The notes beneath the pieces are model-generated. The model saw only the letters and a program-made list of their open reading frames with translations. It had not been told where the DNA came from and searched no databases. Shown here piece by piece: positions 1 to 8,218 of a stretch of DNA of 64,000 bases; position 1 is the first letter of the stretch; each line of letters starts with the position of its first letter. Made by a program: the position numbers and the translations under genes. Origin of the DNA: Spirosoma endbachense (GTDB lineage Bacteria > Bacteroidota > Bacteroidia > Cytophagales > Spirosomataceae); assembly GCF_010233585.1 (NCBI RefSeq), contig NZ_CP045997.1, positions 6,409,545 through 6,473,544 of the forward strand, in the 5' to 3' direction.

Positions 1-1580
1 AGTTGCGAGATGGCAAATTGAGTGACAACCAACCCCTTTCGCAACGAAAAGCCCCCCACCGCCTGTTGGGAAAGTTTCCCTTTCAGCGCCAGTACAGGTT
101 GAAAACGAGCCAGGATCAGACCAGGATAAGCGCCTGAACAGAAAATCACGACCAGCAACAGGAGGAGTAAAAAGACAAGTAAATCCGTATCTGTCAATGG
201 ATTGAGCGAAAGCTCTATATCAAACCATTGATTGACAAAAGGTAAGGCCACGTACGCCAATCCGAAAGCGATAATCAGGGCTGATCCTGCAATGAGACCC
301 GTTTCGGTAATAAATTGCCAGAAAATCGCTCCTCGCTGGCTGCCCAATGCTTTTCGAACCCCGATTTCCCGGGAGCGCCCGAGCGCCTGAGCTGTTGCCA
401 GATTAATAAAATTGACACAGGCCGTAACGACCAGGAAAAAACCGATCAGGGCAAAGGTCCAGAGGTTTTTTTTCTCGGTATAGCCCCGCAGTTTCGGATT
501 AAAATGGACATCGGCGAGCGGCTGTAATTTAAATCGAAACTGCTTCGCCATCTCTTTGTCATAGTATTTGTTGGAAATCGCCGTAAGAATCCTTGAATCG
601 ACCGTAGCCGCCGATACACCTGGTTTGAGTCGGATAAAACACTGCATCTCCTTGTTGAAACCTAACCACCAGTCTTTTTCGACTATCCAGGGGCTGTGTT
701 CCTGCAAATTGCTGAAGGGAATATAAATTTCCGTATGAAAATCCGTGTTGGGAGGGAGGTTCTGAAGAATGCCCGTAATTCTGACCGACAGGGAATTATC
801 CACCCGTAGAAGCTTGCCGATAGGATCCTGGGTTCCAAAGTATTTTTTTGCGATTCGGTCCGTGATCAGGGCAGTATTGCGTTCCTGCAAGGCTATTTTC
901 GAGTTGCCCTGGATTAGTGGGAAATTGAAAATGCTCAGAAAATCCGGATCGGCAAACGCAATATCTTCCTCAAACTTTTTCTCCGGCGATACGGAAACCA
1001 CGCGTTTTTTAAAGAAGGCGATTCGTCCGACTTCTTCCGCGACACTATAGCCACCTTGGAAGGCTTCACCCATCGGACTGGGAACGCCCGTGCTGTAGGT
1101 CACTTTTTCGGTATGAAGCTCTGTATAAATACGATAGATCCGGTCTTGATTTGCATGGAACGTATCAAAACTCAGATGGTATTTGACCAATGTAAAAATC
1201 AGAATAGTACAGGCAATCCCAAGGCTTAGGCTTACCACATTGATCAGCGTGTATGATTTGTGCCGATTCAGTTTTCTCAAAGCGATTTTAACATAATTGC
1301 TTAGCATAACCAGTGGGTTTGGTGTTGAATAATCAGTCGGTTTCGTGTATAAATGGGCTGATTGGGCTTGTTTACGCCAAAGCCGGGGATGTAACAGCAA
1401 CAGCATTTCCAGCACATACAATAGTCGGGCTTTCATGTACCCATACCGCTGTACTCGCTTTTGAAATAATTCATACAGATCACCCAAAACTTCTTCCCGG
1501 ATATGAGGAGCCGTAATTCGTGCCAGCAGCCGCTCAGCCCAGCCTGGGGGATCCTGATGTGTTTTATTTTTTCGATTCAT
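1..1580 (-). CDS. ABC transporter permease, FtsX/MacB type (3' part outside window)
   Basis: This is an inner-membrane permease of the FtsX/MacB-like family common in Cytophagales, probably exporting a small compound or peptide, or acting in envelope stress. The frame stays open from an ATG to the window edge, giving about 526 residues of a protein usually near 870. An N-terminal extension of about 88 residues precedes the first membrane helix (VSLSLGIACTILIFTLV). A periplasmic MacB-like domain follows, then FtsX helices containing FINLATAQALGRSREIGVRK, a hallmark of this family. The start codon overlaps the stop of the upstream PadR regulator (ATGA), so the two are translationally coupled and probably co-regulated. 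The start is well supported by that overlap. The exported substrate cannot be told from the sequence. Confidence 0.85.
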   Translation of the reverse strand, partial: MNRKNKTHQDPPGWAERLLARITAPHIREEVLGDLYELFQKRVQRYGYMKARLLYVLEMLLLLHPRLWRKQAQSAHLYTKPTDYSTPNPLVMLSNYVKIALRKLNRHKSYTLINVVSLSLGIACTILIFTLVKYHLSFDTFHANQDRIYRIYTELHTEKVTYSTGVPSPMGEAFQGGYSVAEEVGRIAFFKKRVVSVSPEKKFEEDIAFADPDFLSIFNFPLIQGNSKIALQERNTALITDRIAKKYFGTQDPIGKLLRVDNSLSVRITGILQNLPPNTDFHTEIYIPFSNLQEHSPWIVEKDWWLGFNKEMQCFIRLKPGVSAATVDSRILTAISNKYYDKEMAKQFRFKLQPLADVHFNPKLRGYTEKKNLWTFALIGFFLVVTACVNFINLATAQALGRSREIGVRKALGSQRGAIFWQFITETGLIAGSALIIAFGLAYVALPFVNQWFDIELSLNPLTDTDLLVFLLLLLLVVIFCSGAYPGLILARFQPVLALKGKLSQQAVGGFSLRKGLVVTQFAISQ

Positions 1581-1912
1581 GTCAGGTGATCAAAAGCGGT
1601 TTTTGGAATACCTTCCCACAACTCATTCCGGATATGTCGCACTTCCCGCAGGGATTGTTCACCCGCTATAGTTATCGTAAACAGGCGTTTGCGTCGTCCA
1701 CCTCGTTCGGGCGTCGCTTCGCCAAAGCGGGAAATAACCAGGCCTTTTTCTTCTAATCGTTGCATGGTTCGGTGAACGGCTCCTAAGCTTATAGGCCGCT
1801 CTAAACGTTGACTCAGTTTTTCCACAACGGCTATACTGTGGGCATCATCATAGAGTAAAGCAATCGTCAGTAAGACAATCTCTTCGAACTCGCCTAATTG
1901 GGTGCCTTTCAT
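1577..1912 (-). CDS. PadR family transcriptional regulator
   Basis: This 111-residue winged-helix protein has the PadR layout: GEFEEIVLLTIALL at the N-terminus, then SLGAVHRTMQRLEEKGLV as recognition helix and wing, and RGGRRKRLFTIT in the beta hairpin. PadR proteins usually repress a neighbouring transport gene and respond to a small ligand. Here the gene is directly upstream of, and overlaps by 4 bp, an FtsX-type permease, the standard arrangement in Spirosoma-like genomes. A 15-bp perfect inverted repeat lies about 120 bp upstream of the start and is a candidate operator. The family call is secure; the ligand is unknown. Confidence 0.9.
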   Translation of the reverse strand: MKGTQLGEFEEIVLLTIALLYDDAHSIAVVEKLSQRLERPISLGAVHRTMQRLEEKGLVISRFGEATPERGGRRKRLFTITIAGEQSLREVRHIRNELWEGIPKTAFDHLT

Positions 1913-2032
1913 AAGTCGATATTACCACTTGAGGAAGTAAGGTTTATCTTTCTCTTTTGCATAGCAAATCAGAGGCCAACAACCCTTATAGGCTCTAAGT
2001 GCCCAAAAATGCCCCTTTCGTACTTCTTTGGA

Positions 2033-2066
2033 ACAGTTTACCGTCCGAAAACGGACGGTAAACTGT
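2033..2066. promoter_or_regulatory. Perfect 15-bp inverted repeat upstream of padR
   Basis: The arms ACAGTTTACCGTCCG and CGGACGGTAAACTGT flank an AAAA centre. A further partial half-site, GTGGACGG, follows about 5 bp later. No T-run follows on either strand, so an operator is more likely than a terminator. The position upstream of padR suggests autoregulation, which is inference. Confidence 0.5.
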
Positions 2067-2345
2067 CCAGATGTGGACGGCCCTTGGTCGTTATTCTGCT
2101 CACCTCAACGATGCACCTAAAATAGGAAGAGAAGGGTACGTCTGCCGGTTTGGTGAGAATAGTAAGGCTTAACCTATCTGTCTCGTAAAACGCCCGTGGC
2201 TGATGGCGTAACCTAGATTGACGCTCTTTGAGTAAATTGGCTATCTTTATTCGTGACAGGCAAACAACTTTGTCAACTGCGGGTTTATTGACTTATGCCA
2301 AAGCCAAAGGCTCCCTGGCTACCACTTGAGGATCAGGAAAATCGT

Positions 2346-2353
2346 TACATTTG
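2346..2353 (+). promoter_or_regulatory. Bacteroidota -7 element TACATTTG
   Basis: TACATTTG matches the Bacteroidota TAnnTTTG consensus exactly. A TTG lies 17 bp upstream as a possible -33 element. The 122-residue gene starts 23 bp downstream, so this is its likely promoter. Confidence 0.45.
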
Positions 2354-2376
2354 TTTCTCGTGTAAGCGCATAAGCA

Positions 2377-2745
2377 ATGCCGATCAGTCAGCCCCTTGAT
2401 ATTGAACAGGCCAGAAACCTACTCCTTTTCCTATCGGTTGATGGAGTAGTGGGCGTGACTTACCCTGAGCAAGTGTACTATGCCCAATTTACCAAAGCTT
2501 TAAAAGACATTCGGGCAGCCACGCTTAATTTGGAACAATCGGCTGAAATCATAGTCGCCGTGATCAATCAGGGGTGTAAACTGGCCAAATCAACCGAGTG
2601 GATTAACCGGGAACTGCTCTTTGAGGCCCAGGCAGTATGTCTCAACATGCGTAACGAGTTAATGCTGTCGGCTGTCAGGCACGCTCATGGTAGTGATATA
2701 GCCCTGGACTTGTATAATGAGCGCTTAAGTCGTTATGACTATTGA
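2377..2745 (+). CDS. Hypothetical protein, 122 aa
   Basis: I do not recognise this protein. It is a soluble, mostly alpha-helical sequence with no signal peptide, membrane segment or catalytic motif. The only cysteines are two isolated ones in the second half. The ATG is chosen because a good TAnnTTTG promoter element lies just upstream. Codon use resembles the chromosomal neighbours, which argues for a real gene. It stands alone between the padR-permease unit and an ECF sigma gene read from the other strand. Confidence 0.55.
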   Translation: MPISQPLDIEQARNLLLFLSVDGVVGVTYPEQVYYAQFTKALKDIRAATLNLEQSAEIIVAVINQGCKLAKSTEWINRELLFEAQAVCLNMRNELMLSAVRHAHGSDIALDLYNERLSRYDY

Positions 2746-2866
2746 TTGCTAAACTTGCTTATCTGCGAAAAGTAAGCAAACAGTCTTCCCAAATCCTGAT
2801 TCAGCTACTGGCCAAATCAGGATTTATTGAATCAGAAGGAACCGTCCCTGGAGGTATAAGGAGCAC

Positions 2867-3403
2867 TCAAACAAAATCGGCATACATAGCGACTAATTTA
2901 TCCCGGCTTCTCTTCAGCCTCATCTTAATCGCGCTTTCTGTGAGCTGGTAGCGATCGCTAAGTTCCTTAATCGATAATCCCTGCTCATGTTTTAGCCGAA
3001 GCAGCAGCACCTCATCAGGCGGTAGCTGATCCAATACTCCCTCTAACCGTTGTAATGAGGAGTGGGTTGATTCTGCATCCTCCGCATCCTTAAAACTGTT
3101 CGTCAGTTCATCCGATAAGGCCTCTGTCGAGAATCGCTTTCCTAATCGCAGCTGATCCAGGCAGTAGTTGTGGGCAATGGCATACAGCCAGGTAGATATT
3201 GCTGAGCGGCTTTGAAAGCGATCCAGCTTGGTAAATGCTTTGATAAAAATATCCTGGGTGTAATCCTGTGCTGTCTCGGAATCATGGGTCATAGACAGAC
3301 ACTTTTGAAAGACTTTGTGGACATACTGAGAATAGAGTGTCTCAAAGGAATCAGTGGTAGTCGCCGGATGATGTTGCTCATGGGGCAGGCTAGTTTGTTG
3401 CAT
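2867..3403 (-). CDS. RNA polymerase ECF sigma factor (sigma-70 family)
   Basis: This 178-residue protein directs RNA polymerase to a specific promoter set. Region 2 is visible (FETLYSQYVHKVFQKCL, then QDIFIKAFTKLD and STWLYAIAHNYCLD). Region 4 follows as LPPDEVLLLRLKHEQGLS and a helix-turn-helix ending AIKMRLKRSRDKL. Length and layout fit an ECF factor. No anti-sigma gene adjoins it: downstream on its strand is unassigned sequence, and upstream is the AT-rich gap before the four small paralogues. Its regulon cannot be read from the sequence. Confidence 0.9.
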   Translation of the reverse strand: MQQTSLPHEQHHPATTTDSFETLYSQYVHKVFQKCLSMTHDSETAQDYTQDIFIKAFTKLDRFQSRSAISTWLYAIAHNYCLDQLRLGKRFSTEALSDELTNSFKDAEDAESTHSSLQRLEGVLDQLPPDEVLLLRLKHEQGLSIKELSDRYQLTESAIKMRLKRSRDKLVAMYADFV

Positions 3404-3759
3404 GAAGAGGGCTTGTGAACGAGTAGTTTAGGCTAGTTACGGATATAAAGGTAAGCTGGATTCCTGGGAGAACTTTGTGGTATAATTTGCAAATAAATAT
3501 GACCATTTTGTCTATGTTAAACAAAAAAACATAAACAATAAGGTGCTTGGGATTATAATTGTACTTTTAGTATTGATAATATAATTTATCTAATTAGGCA
3601 TAATGTTTTTGTTTAACCTATCTCCTCCCAGCTATTTTTTGATATAGATCTACTATTTACTAGACGGTATCTGCCTATGAGTTGATAGGTAGTTGGCTGA
3701 TAGGGCCGTTGCATTGCCATTGGTCAAGTAACGATACCAGTGCACCTATTAAAAGAGAC
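3404..3759. other. AT-rich intergenic region
   Basis: This gap separates the small-paralogue array from the ECF sigma gene on the same strand. It holds an imperfect inverted repeat (GTTAAACAAAAA near 3513 and its complement near 3608). It presumably carries the sigma gene promoter, but no clear -7 element was found. No coding sequence is seen. Confidence 0.4.
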
Positions 3760-4104
3760 TCATATAGCTTGCGTAATGCCATTTTCGATCAGAAACTCGT
3801 TCAATTCGATCAAAGTTAACGAGCCGGATAACAGATCGGCCAGGTCCATGACCTCGTCGGGGTAGAATTGGAATGCCTGACCGTCCATTCCTGGAGGGCA
3901 GAGCCAAATGGAGACCGCTGGCGACGAGGTTTGTGACCGCTCGATGCCTGCTGCCAGTCGGGCAATTTTTCGATCAAACTGCCGTAGCATCTCTGTTTCC
4001 AGCGCGCACTGGATCTCCCCAAAATACAGCCTGAATTGGCCTTCGTAGGGGCAGTAATGCACGCACCCGTAACAACTGGCATAGAGTGGTTCGTTAGTGG
4101 GCAT
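3760..4104 (-). CDS. Small Cys-containing paralogue (DUF6686-like), copy A
   Basis: This 114-residue soluble protein begins with CYGCVHYCP and continues FRLYFGEIQCAL, the same plan as its three neighbours: a CxxC-type motif, then a hydrophobic strand with an F, then helices. It looks like the Bacteroidota family I remember as DUF6686; that name is from memory. The C-terminus ends in a helical stretch that also aligns with its neighbours. It lies 8 bp after copy B and is probably in one transcript with it. Function unknown; the CxxC pattern could bind zinc. Confidence 0.65.
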   Translation of the reverse strand: MPTNEPLYASCYGCVHYCPYEGQFRLYFGEIQCALETEMLRQFDRKIARLAAGIERSQTSSPAVSIWLCPPGMDGQAFQFYPDEVMDLADLLSGSLTLIELNEFLIENGITQAI

Positions 4105-4112
4105 GCACCTTG

Positions 4113-4463
4113 TTAGTTTAGAGGGAGCTGTCTCTGGGTGAACAGATTCATATCCAGGCGCATACAGGCCAGACTCAACCCCCGCAGGAGTCGATCCCGA
4201 TCGTTTGCGTTCAGGTGTAACCCAACGGCCTGAAAACCTACCCGCGCCGTCGTATCACGCACATCGAGCAGGTTCACTACATAATTAGGAGAAGTTGGTA
4301 AACTATCCAGTCGGGTAACCAGCGCATGCAAATCGGTTAGCGTAAGGGCCAATGCCATACCCTGGAAGTAAAGCTCAATTTCTCCGCAGCAGCGGCACTG
4401 AGCCAGCAGTAAACCAGGTTCATCGACTAAGATACGGTGAGAAGATTGTGAGTCAGCGATCAT
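4113..4463 (-). CDS. Small Cys-containing paralogue (DUF6686-like), copy B
   Basis: This 116-residue protein contains CRCCGEIELYFQGMALALT, which aligns with CEGCRTINVAFQNSLFCLT of copy C. It then has a central variable part and a C-terminal helix pair (DRDRLLRGLSLACMRLD). No signal peptide or membrane segment is present. It sits 22 bp downstream of copy C and 8 bp upstream of copy A, consistent with one operon that arose by tandem duplication. Function unknown. Confidence 0.65.
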   Translation of the reverse strand: MIADSQSSHRILVDEPGLLLAQCRCCGEIELYFQGMALALTLTDLHALVTRLDSLPTSPNYVVNLLDVRDTTARVGFQAVGLHLNANDRDRLLRGLSLACMRLDMNLFTQRQLPLN

Positions 4464-4485
4464 AGATTTTGGGATTTTTGACGGA

Positions 4486-4836
4486 TCAGTTCATGCGGCA
4501 CCGATCCAAAATGCGTTCGGCCTCCAGGATCGGTGCTGCCTCGGTTAGAAGCGCACAGAGATTAGTCAAATCTGCTTCCGAAAACAGCAGAAAGTAGTTT
4601 GGCACTGGCGTTGCCAAAATCAACTTCTTACCATGAGTGGTGCAAAAGGGGCGCGTGGTCAGCCGATCAGCGATCAGTTTGGTAAAGGCGCCAATCTGAT
4701 CGAGTGTAAGGCAAAACAGCGAATTCTGAAACGCTACGTTGATCGTGCGGCAACCTTCACATATCCCTACGTACCCAAATTCGTTCTCGGCAAAGGTTCT
4801 AAACGATCCGCCGTCGTGATGATGATTGTGATTCAT
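4486..4836 (-). CDS. Small Cys-containing paralogue (DUF6686-like), copy C
   Basis: This 116-residue protein has an N-terminal histidine cluster (MNHNHHHDGG), then FGYVGICEGCRTINVAFQNS. This copy fits the family pattern best: CxxC, a short strand, LTLDQIGAFTKLI, a mid-protein strand, then SEADLTNLCALLTEA. It is the second gene of the four-copy array. The histidines and cysteines make metal binding plausible, but that is inference. Confidence 0.65.
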   Translation of the reverse strand: MNHNHHHDGGSFRTFAENEFGYVGICEGCRTINVAFQNSLFCLTLDQIGAFTKLIADRLTTRPFCTTHGKKLILATPVPNYFLLFSEADLTNLCALLTEAAPILEAERILDRCRMN

Positions 4837-4881
4837 AACAAAAGCAACTAATCAGGAAGATTTGATTTGAGCCGTGGTAAT

Positions 4882-4974
4882 TCAGGCGTTTTCGTGGACC
4901 AAATACGAACGGTAATCCGCGAGTCGCTCTGAAGTGACAATCAGCCATTCACGGGCGTTGGAATTAATTGACAT
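4882..4974 (-). CDS. Possible 30-aa microprotein coupled to copy D
   Basis: An ATG lying in the last codons of copy D opens a 30-codon frame ending in TGA. The product would begin MSINSNAREWLIVTSERL. The 11-bp overlap with copy D suggests translational coupling, and the composition looks protein-like. There is no homology evidence and it may be chance. Confidence 0.3.
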   Translation of the reverse strand: MSINSNAREWLIVTSERLADYRSYLVHENA

Positions 4975-5311
4975 CATTCCATATTCTGGACAAACTGGTG
5001 ACTTTCAGGGCCGACCACCCCAATAACGCCTTCAATTCTATCAGGTCAGCGCGGGTTAGTAAGCCAAATAACGTAACGTTCAGCGCTTCGCTGTGAGTAG
5101 AATGGCCATCTAATTGGCTGGATTTAACCGGCAACTTCATCGGGTCATAGGCCATAACGGAGTCGTGGAGACGAAGAAATTCATCGGCTGTCAGATAACG
5201 GTACAGGGTACCAAACTGAAAGGCATACCAGAGTTCACCGTTGTTGTGCAGTACAACCTTACCTTGTCGGGTTTGGGCCAGTTGAATCGGTAGTGCTGTC
5301 CAGTTTTTCAT
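4964..5311 (-). CDS. Small paralogue of the DUF6686-like array, copy D (Cys lost)
   Basis: The ATG start gives 115 residues, matching the 114-116 of the other three copies. A GTG 57 bp further upstream would add 19 residues that have no counterpart. The sequence VVLHNNGELWYAFQFGTLYR aligns with the CxxC-strand segment of the other copies, but both cysteines are replaced (HNN). The later helix LLTRADLIELKALLG also aligns. This is the most diverged and the promoter-proximal copy, 127 bp ahead of copy C. Loss of the cysteines suggests a changed or non-metal role. Confidence 0.6.
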   Translation of the reverse strand: MKNWTALPIQLAQTRQGKVVLHNNGELWYAFQFGTLYRYLTADEFLRLHDSVMAYDPMKLPVKSSQLDGHSTHSEALNVTLFGLLTRADLIELKALLGWSALKVTSLSRIWNDVN

Positions 5312-5637
5312 TGTGACTTCGTTTTGTGCCTGAGCGGACGACCCGACCGAACAATGGTCAGTCGCCACGCTGAGGACTTAAATCTATTCAATTGATTTTC
5401 AGTGAATCAGGAGCTAAGTAAGCATGTCCTGTGGTATAAATTCTTAACTTGTCTATACCAGCAATAGCAGGTGCTCATAGAGTTTTAAGTAAGAATCTGA
5501 CAGTTACAGAACATCGAAAGACTAGAGGTTATGGCACAAACGTATTTCTTATTTATAATTATTCCAAATAATTGCCAAAGTTATTTAGATTGAATATAAA
5601 TAATCTGTACAAATCCTGTTCGGATGAGATCAGGTTT

Positions 5638-5838
5638 TCAATCAGGAAAGTGAATAGTATAGCCAATTCCTTGAATCACTTCCCCGTTTTTTTTCTGGTT
5701 AGTTTTGTATAATTCAGGCCAGGGATTCGTCATAAATCGACCAAAGATTAGTGGAATATATTGATCCGTGAATTCGACAGTATAGCGGTCGATATGGTGG
5801 TGATTTGTTGTCGGTTTCTCAAAACCAACACGGGGAGG
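5638..5838 (-). pseudogene. C-terminal remnant of an unidentified gene
   Basis: A frame without a usable start reads about 65 residues on the minus strand, including IDRYTVEFTDQYIPLIFG and NPWPELYKTNQKKNGEVIQG, and ends in TGA. Composition and codon choice look like a real protein. The upstream side runs straight into a 16-bp tandem repeat and a copy of the dispersed GC-rich repeat, so the 5' part appears to have been lost there. The family was not recognised. Confidence 0.4.
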
Positions 5839-5880
5839 ACGGTTCGCCGATGCGACGGTTCGCCGATGCGACGGTTCGCC
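5839..5880. repeat. 16-bp tandem repeat (2.6 copies)
   Basis: The unit ACGGTTCGCCGATGCG occurs twice and is followed by a partial third copy. It abuts a copy of the dispersed intergenic repeat on one side and the gene remnant on the other. Confidence 0.8.
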
Positions 5881-5881
5881 A

Positions 5882-5910
5882 GCGGTGGCACGGCTCGAAG
5901 CGAAAGGCCA
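5882..5910 (+). repeat. Dispersed intergenic repeat, copy 1
   Basis: The core GGTGGCACGGCTCGAAGCGA followed by AAGGCC matches the arms of the long inverted repeat after fecR and the copy near 12.15 kb. It behaves like a REP-type element of this genome. Confidence 0.5.
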
Positions 5911-5988
5911 GAATTTACACTCTAATTAAACAAAATTTCACAACGTAGATCGTCTCGTTTAATGCCCTGATTCTTATTGTTTTAAACG

Positions 5989-6020
5989 ACAACGGGAGAC
6001 CTGAAAGGGCCTCCCGTTGT
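5989..6020 (-). terminator. Stem-loop after the M3 peptidase gene
   Basis: The 10-bp stem ACAACGGGAG/CTCCCGTTGT with a 12-nt loop lies 24 bp past the stop codon. The T-run after it is weak (GTTTAAAAC), so termination is likely but not certain. Confidence 0.6.
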
Positions 6021-6043
6021 CCATGATTGATACTCGGTCAAGC

Positions 6044-8197
6044 TTATACGTCCTTCATTAACCCACGTCGGCGAAGCAGGGGCTTAATATCGGGTTCACC
6101 ACCCCGGAATTTGCGGTAGAGCGTCATCGGATCCTCAGTGCCGCCCCGTTCGAGAATGTTTTTACGAAACGACTGGGCTGATTTTGCATCAAACAGCCCC
6201 TTTTGTTTGAACACCTCGAAGGCATCGGCATCGAGAACCGCCGACCAGATGTAACTGTAATAACCCGCCGAATAGCCACCCGAGAAGATGTGCTGAAAGT
6301 AGGTGCTCCGATAGCGTGGAGGAATCTGATCGATAAGGCCAATCTTGTCCATTGCCTGTTTCTCGAAGGCTACTACATCTGAAGGGGCCTGACCCGGCTT
6401 CAGCGTATGGTAGGCCATATCGAGCAGCGAAGCGGCTAAATACTCACTGGTTTCAAAGCCCTGATTGAACAGGCTGGTCCGTTTGATCTTGTCGACGAGC
6501 GCATCGGGAATGACAGCGCCAGTCTGATAATGTTTGGCGAACAGTTTCAGCATTTCGGGTTCAACGGCCCAGTTTTCCATAATCTGCGACGGTAGTTCTA
6601 CAAAATCGCGGGGTACCGATGTACCTGACTGGCTGCCATAATGAACATTTGACAGCAACCCATGCAGGGCGTGGCCAAACTCGTGGAAGAAAGTGCTGGT
6701 TTCGTTTAAGGTCAGCAGCGCAGGCGCATTGCCACTCGGTTTGGAGAAATTGCAGACAATGGAAACAACCGGCGTTATTTTCTTGCCATTTTCGACTTCC
6801 TGCCGACGATAGCTGGTCATCCAGGCGCCACCGCGTTTGCTGGCTCTTGGGTAAAAATCCATATAGATCAACCCCAGATGTCGCCCATCTGCCTCTTTGA
6901 CCTCATACGCCATAGCATCTGGATGGTACACCGGCACGTCGGTACGACGCTCGAAGCGCAGGCCATAGAGCCGGTTGGTAAGCGTGAAAATACCCTCCCG
7001 CACACTTTCCAGGGAGAAGTAGGGTCGTAATTCCTGCTCGTCGAGGGCGAACTTTTCTTTACGTAGTTTCTCGGCATAATAGCGCCAGTCCCAGCTGGCC
7101 AGTTTCTCGCCTTTGTTCCGGTCCGAAACCGCTTCTTTGTCCATCATCGCCTGCAAGTCGGCGGCTTCCTGCCTGGCAACGGGGACGGTTGCCGACCAAA
7201 GCTGATTCAACAATTGGGCTACTTTCTCCGGGGTTTGGGCCATACTTTCTTCCAGCACGTAAGCGGCATGGTTGTCGTAACCCAGCAACTGGGCTTTTTC
7301 GGCCCGTAGTGCCACCATGTTTGCCATGATTGCCTTGTTGTCATGCTCGTCATTGTGATTGCCTCGTTCGAGGTAGGCCCGGAAAATTTTCTCACGCAGG
7401 CTCCGGTTGTCAGCATATTGCAAAAACGGCATAATGCTTGGGTTTTGCAGAGTGAACACCCACTGTTGAGCCGACTTGCCATCTGCCAGATTTCGCTTCC
7501 TGGCTTCCTCAGCGGCTGCAGCTACGACTGAAGCGGGCAAACCACTCAGATCTTCAGCTTTGTCGATGACCAGCGTATATGCATTATTTTCAGCCAGCAG
7601 ATTCTGGCCAAACTTCAGTGTCAGTACAGACAGTTCGCCGTTAATTTGCCGCAGGCGGTCCTGCTTATCAAGGGTCAATGCCGCACCGTTCCTCACAAAG
7701 TTCCTGTACATCTTTTCCAGCAGCCGCAGTTGATCGCCCGATAGTTTGAGCTTGCTGCGATCTTCATAAACGGTTTTCACCCGCTTAAATAACAGCGGAT
7801 TGAGCATTACATCGTCACTGTGTTTGGCTAGTTTGGGGGCTACCGTCTGGGCAATTTTCTGTAATTGATCATTGGTATTAGCCCCGTTGAGATTACCCAA
7901 AACAATGTTGACCCGACGGAGCAAATCACCACTGGCTTCAACCGCTTCGATGGTGTTGGCAAAAGTTGGGGCCGCTGTCTGTTTGGTGATGGTTGCCATT
8001 TCGGCTGTTTGCTGCCGAATACCCTCCTCAATCGCTGGCTCAAAATGCTCGGGCTTTATCTGATCGAAGGGTGGAACACCAAACGGCGTGTTGTAGGGGC
8101 TAAAGAACGGATTTGTCGCGGAATCGACCAGATCGACGTCAGGTGCAAAAGCTGTCATCAGGATAGTCAGCGCTAATAGAGTTAGTCCAAATTTCAT
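6044..8197 (-). CDS. dcp: M3 family oligopeptidase / peptidyl-dipeptidase (Dcp-like)
   Basis: This zinc metallopeptidase cleaves short peptides, releasing C-terminal dipeptides if it is a true Dcp. The zinc site HEFGHALHG is intact in the second half, followed by the family sequence FVELPSQIMENW and, near the end, FQHIFSGGYSAGYYSY. About 717 residues matches the M3 family. I chose the ATG giving MKFGLTLLALTILMTAFA, a signal peptide, over a GTG seven codons upstream. Export to the periplasm fits a role in peptide scavenging. A stem-loop follows the gene. The M3 call is certain; the dcp symbol is by family similarity. Confidence 0.9.
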   Translation of the reverse strand: MKFGLTLLALTILMTAFAPDVDLVDSATNPFFSPYNTPFGVPPFDQIKPEHFEPAIEEGIRQQTAEMATITKQTAAPTFANTIEAVEASGDLLRRVNIVLGNLNGANTNDQLQKIAQTVAPKLAKHSDDVMLNPLLFKRVKTVYEDRSKLKLSGDQLRLLEKMYRNFVRNGAALTLDKQDRLRQINGELSVLTLKFGQNLLAENNAYTLVIDKAEDLSGLPASVVAAAAEEARKRNLADGKSAQQWVFTLQNPSIMPFLQYADNRSLREKIFRAYLERGNHNDEHDNKAIMANMVALRAEKAQLLGYDNHAAYVLEESMAQTPEKVAQLLNQLWSATVPVARQEAADLQAMMDKEAVSDRNKGEKLASWDWRYYAEKLRKEKFALDEQELRPYFSLESVREGIFTLTNRLYGLRFERRTDVPVYHPDAMAYEVKEADGRHLGLIYMDFYPRASKRGGAWMTSYRRQEVENGKKITPVVSIVCNFSKPSGNAPALLTLNETSTFFHEFGHALHGLLSNVHYGSQSGTSVPRDFVELPSQIMENWAVEPEMLKLFAKHYQTGAVIPDALVDKIKRTSLFNQGFETSEYLAASLLDMAYHTLKPGQAPSDVVAFEKQAMDKIGLIDQIPPRYRSTYFQHIFSGGYSAGYYSYIWSAVLDADAFEVFKQKGLFDAKSAQSFRKNILERGGTEDPMTLYRKFRGGEPDIKPLLRRRGLMKDV

Positions 8198-8218
8198 TTG
8201 ACTGAGAGGATTCGTCAC

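Noticed and set aside
315..1516. Several plus-strand frames of 67-93 residues
   Set aside because: They are antisense to the continuous permease coding frame on the minus strand and have no protein-like composition of their own.
2742..2951. Plus-strand frame of 69 residues after the 122-residue gene
   Set aside because: It runs into the ECF sigma gene on the opposite strand and shows no motif or promoter.
5839..5880. Short direct repeats considered as a CRISPR array
   Set aside because: The units are head-to-tail with no spacers and only 2.6 copies.
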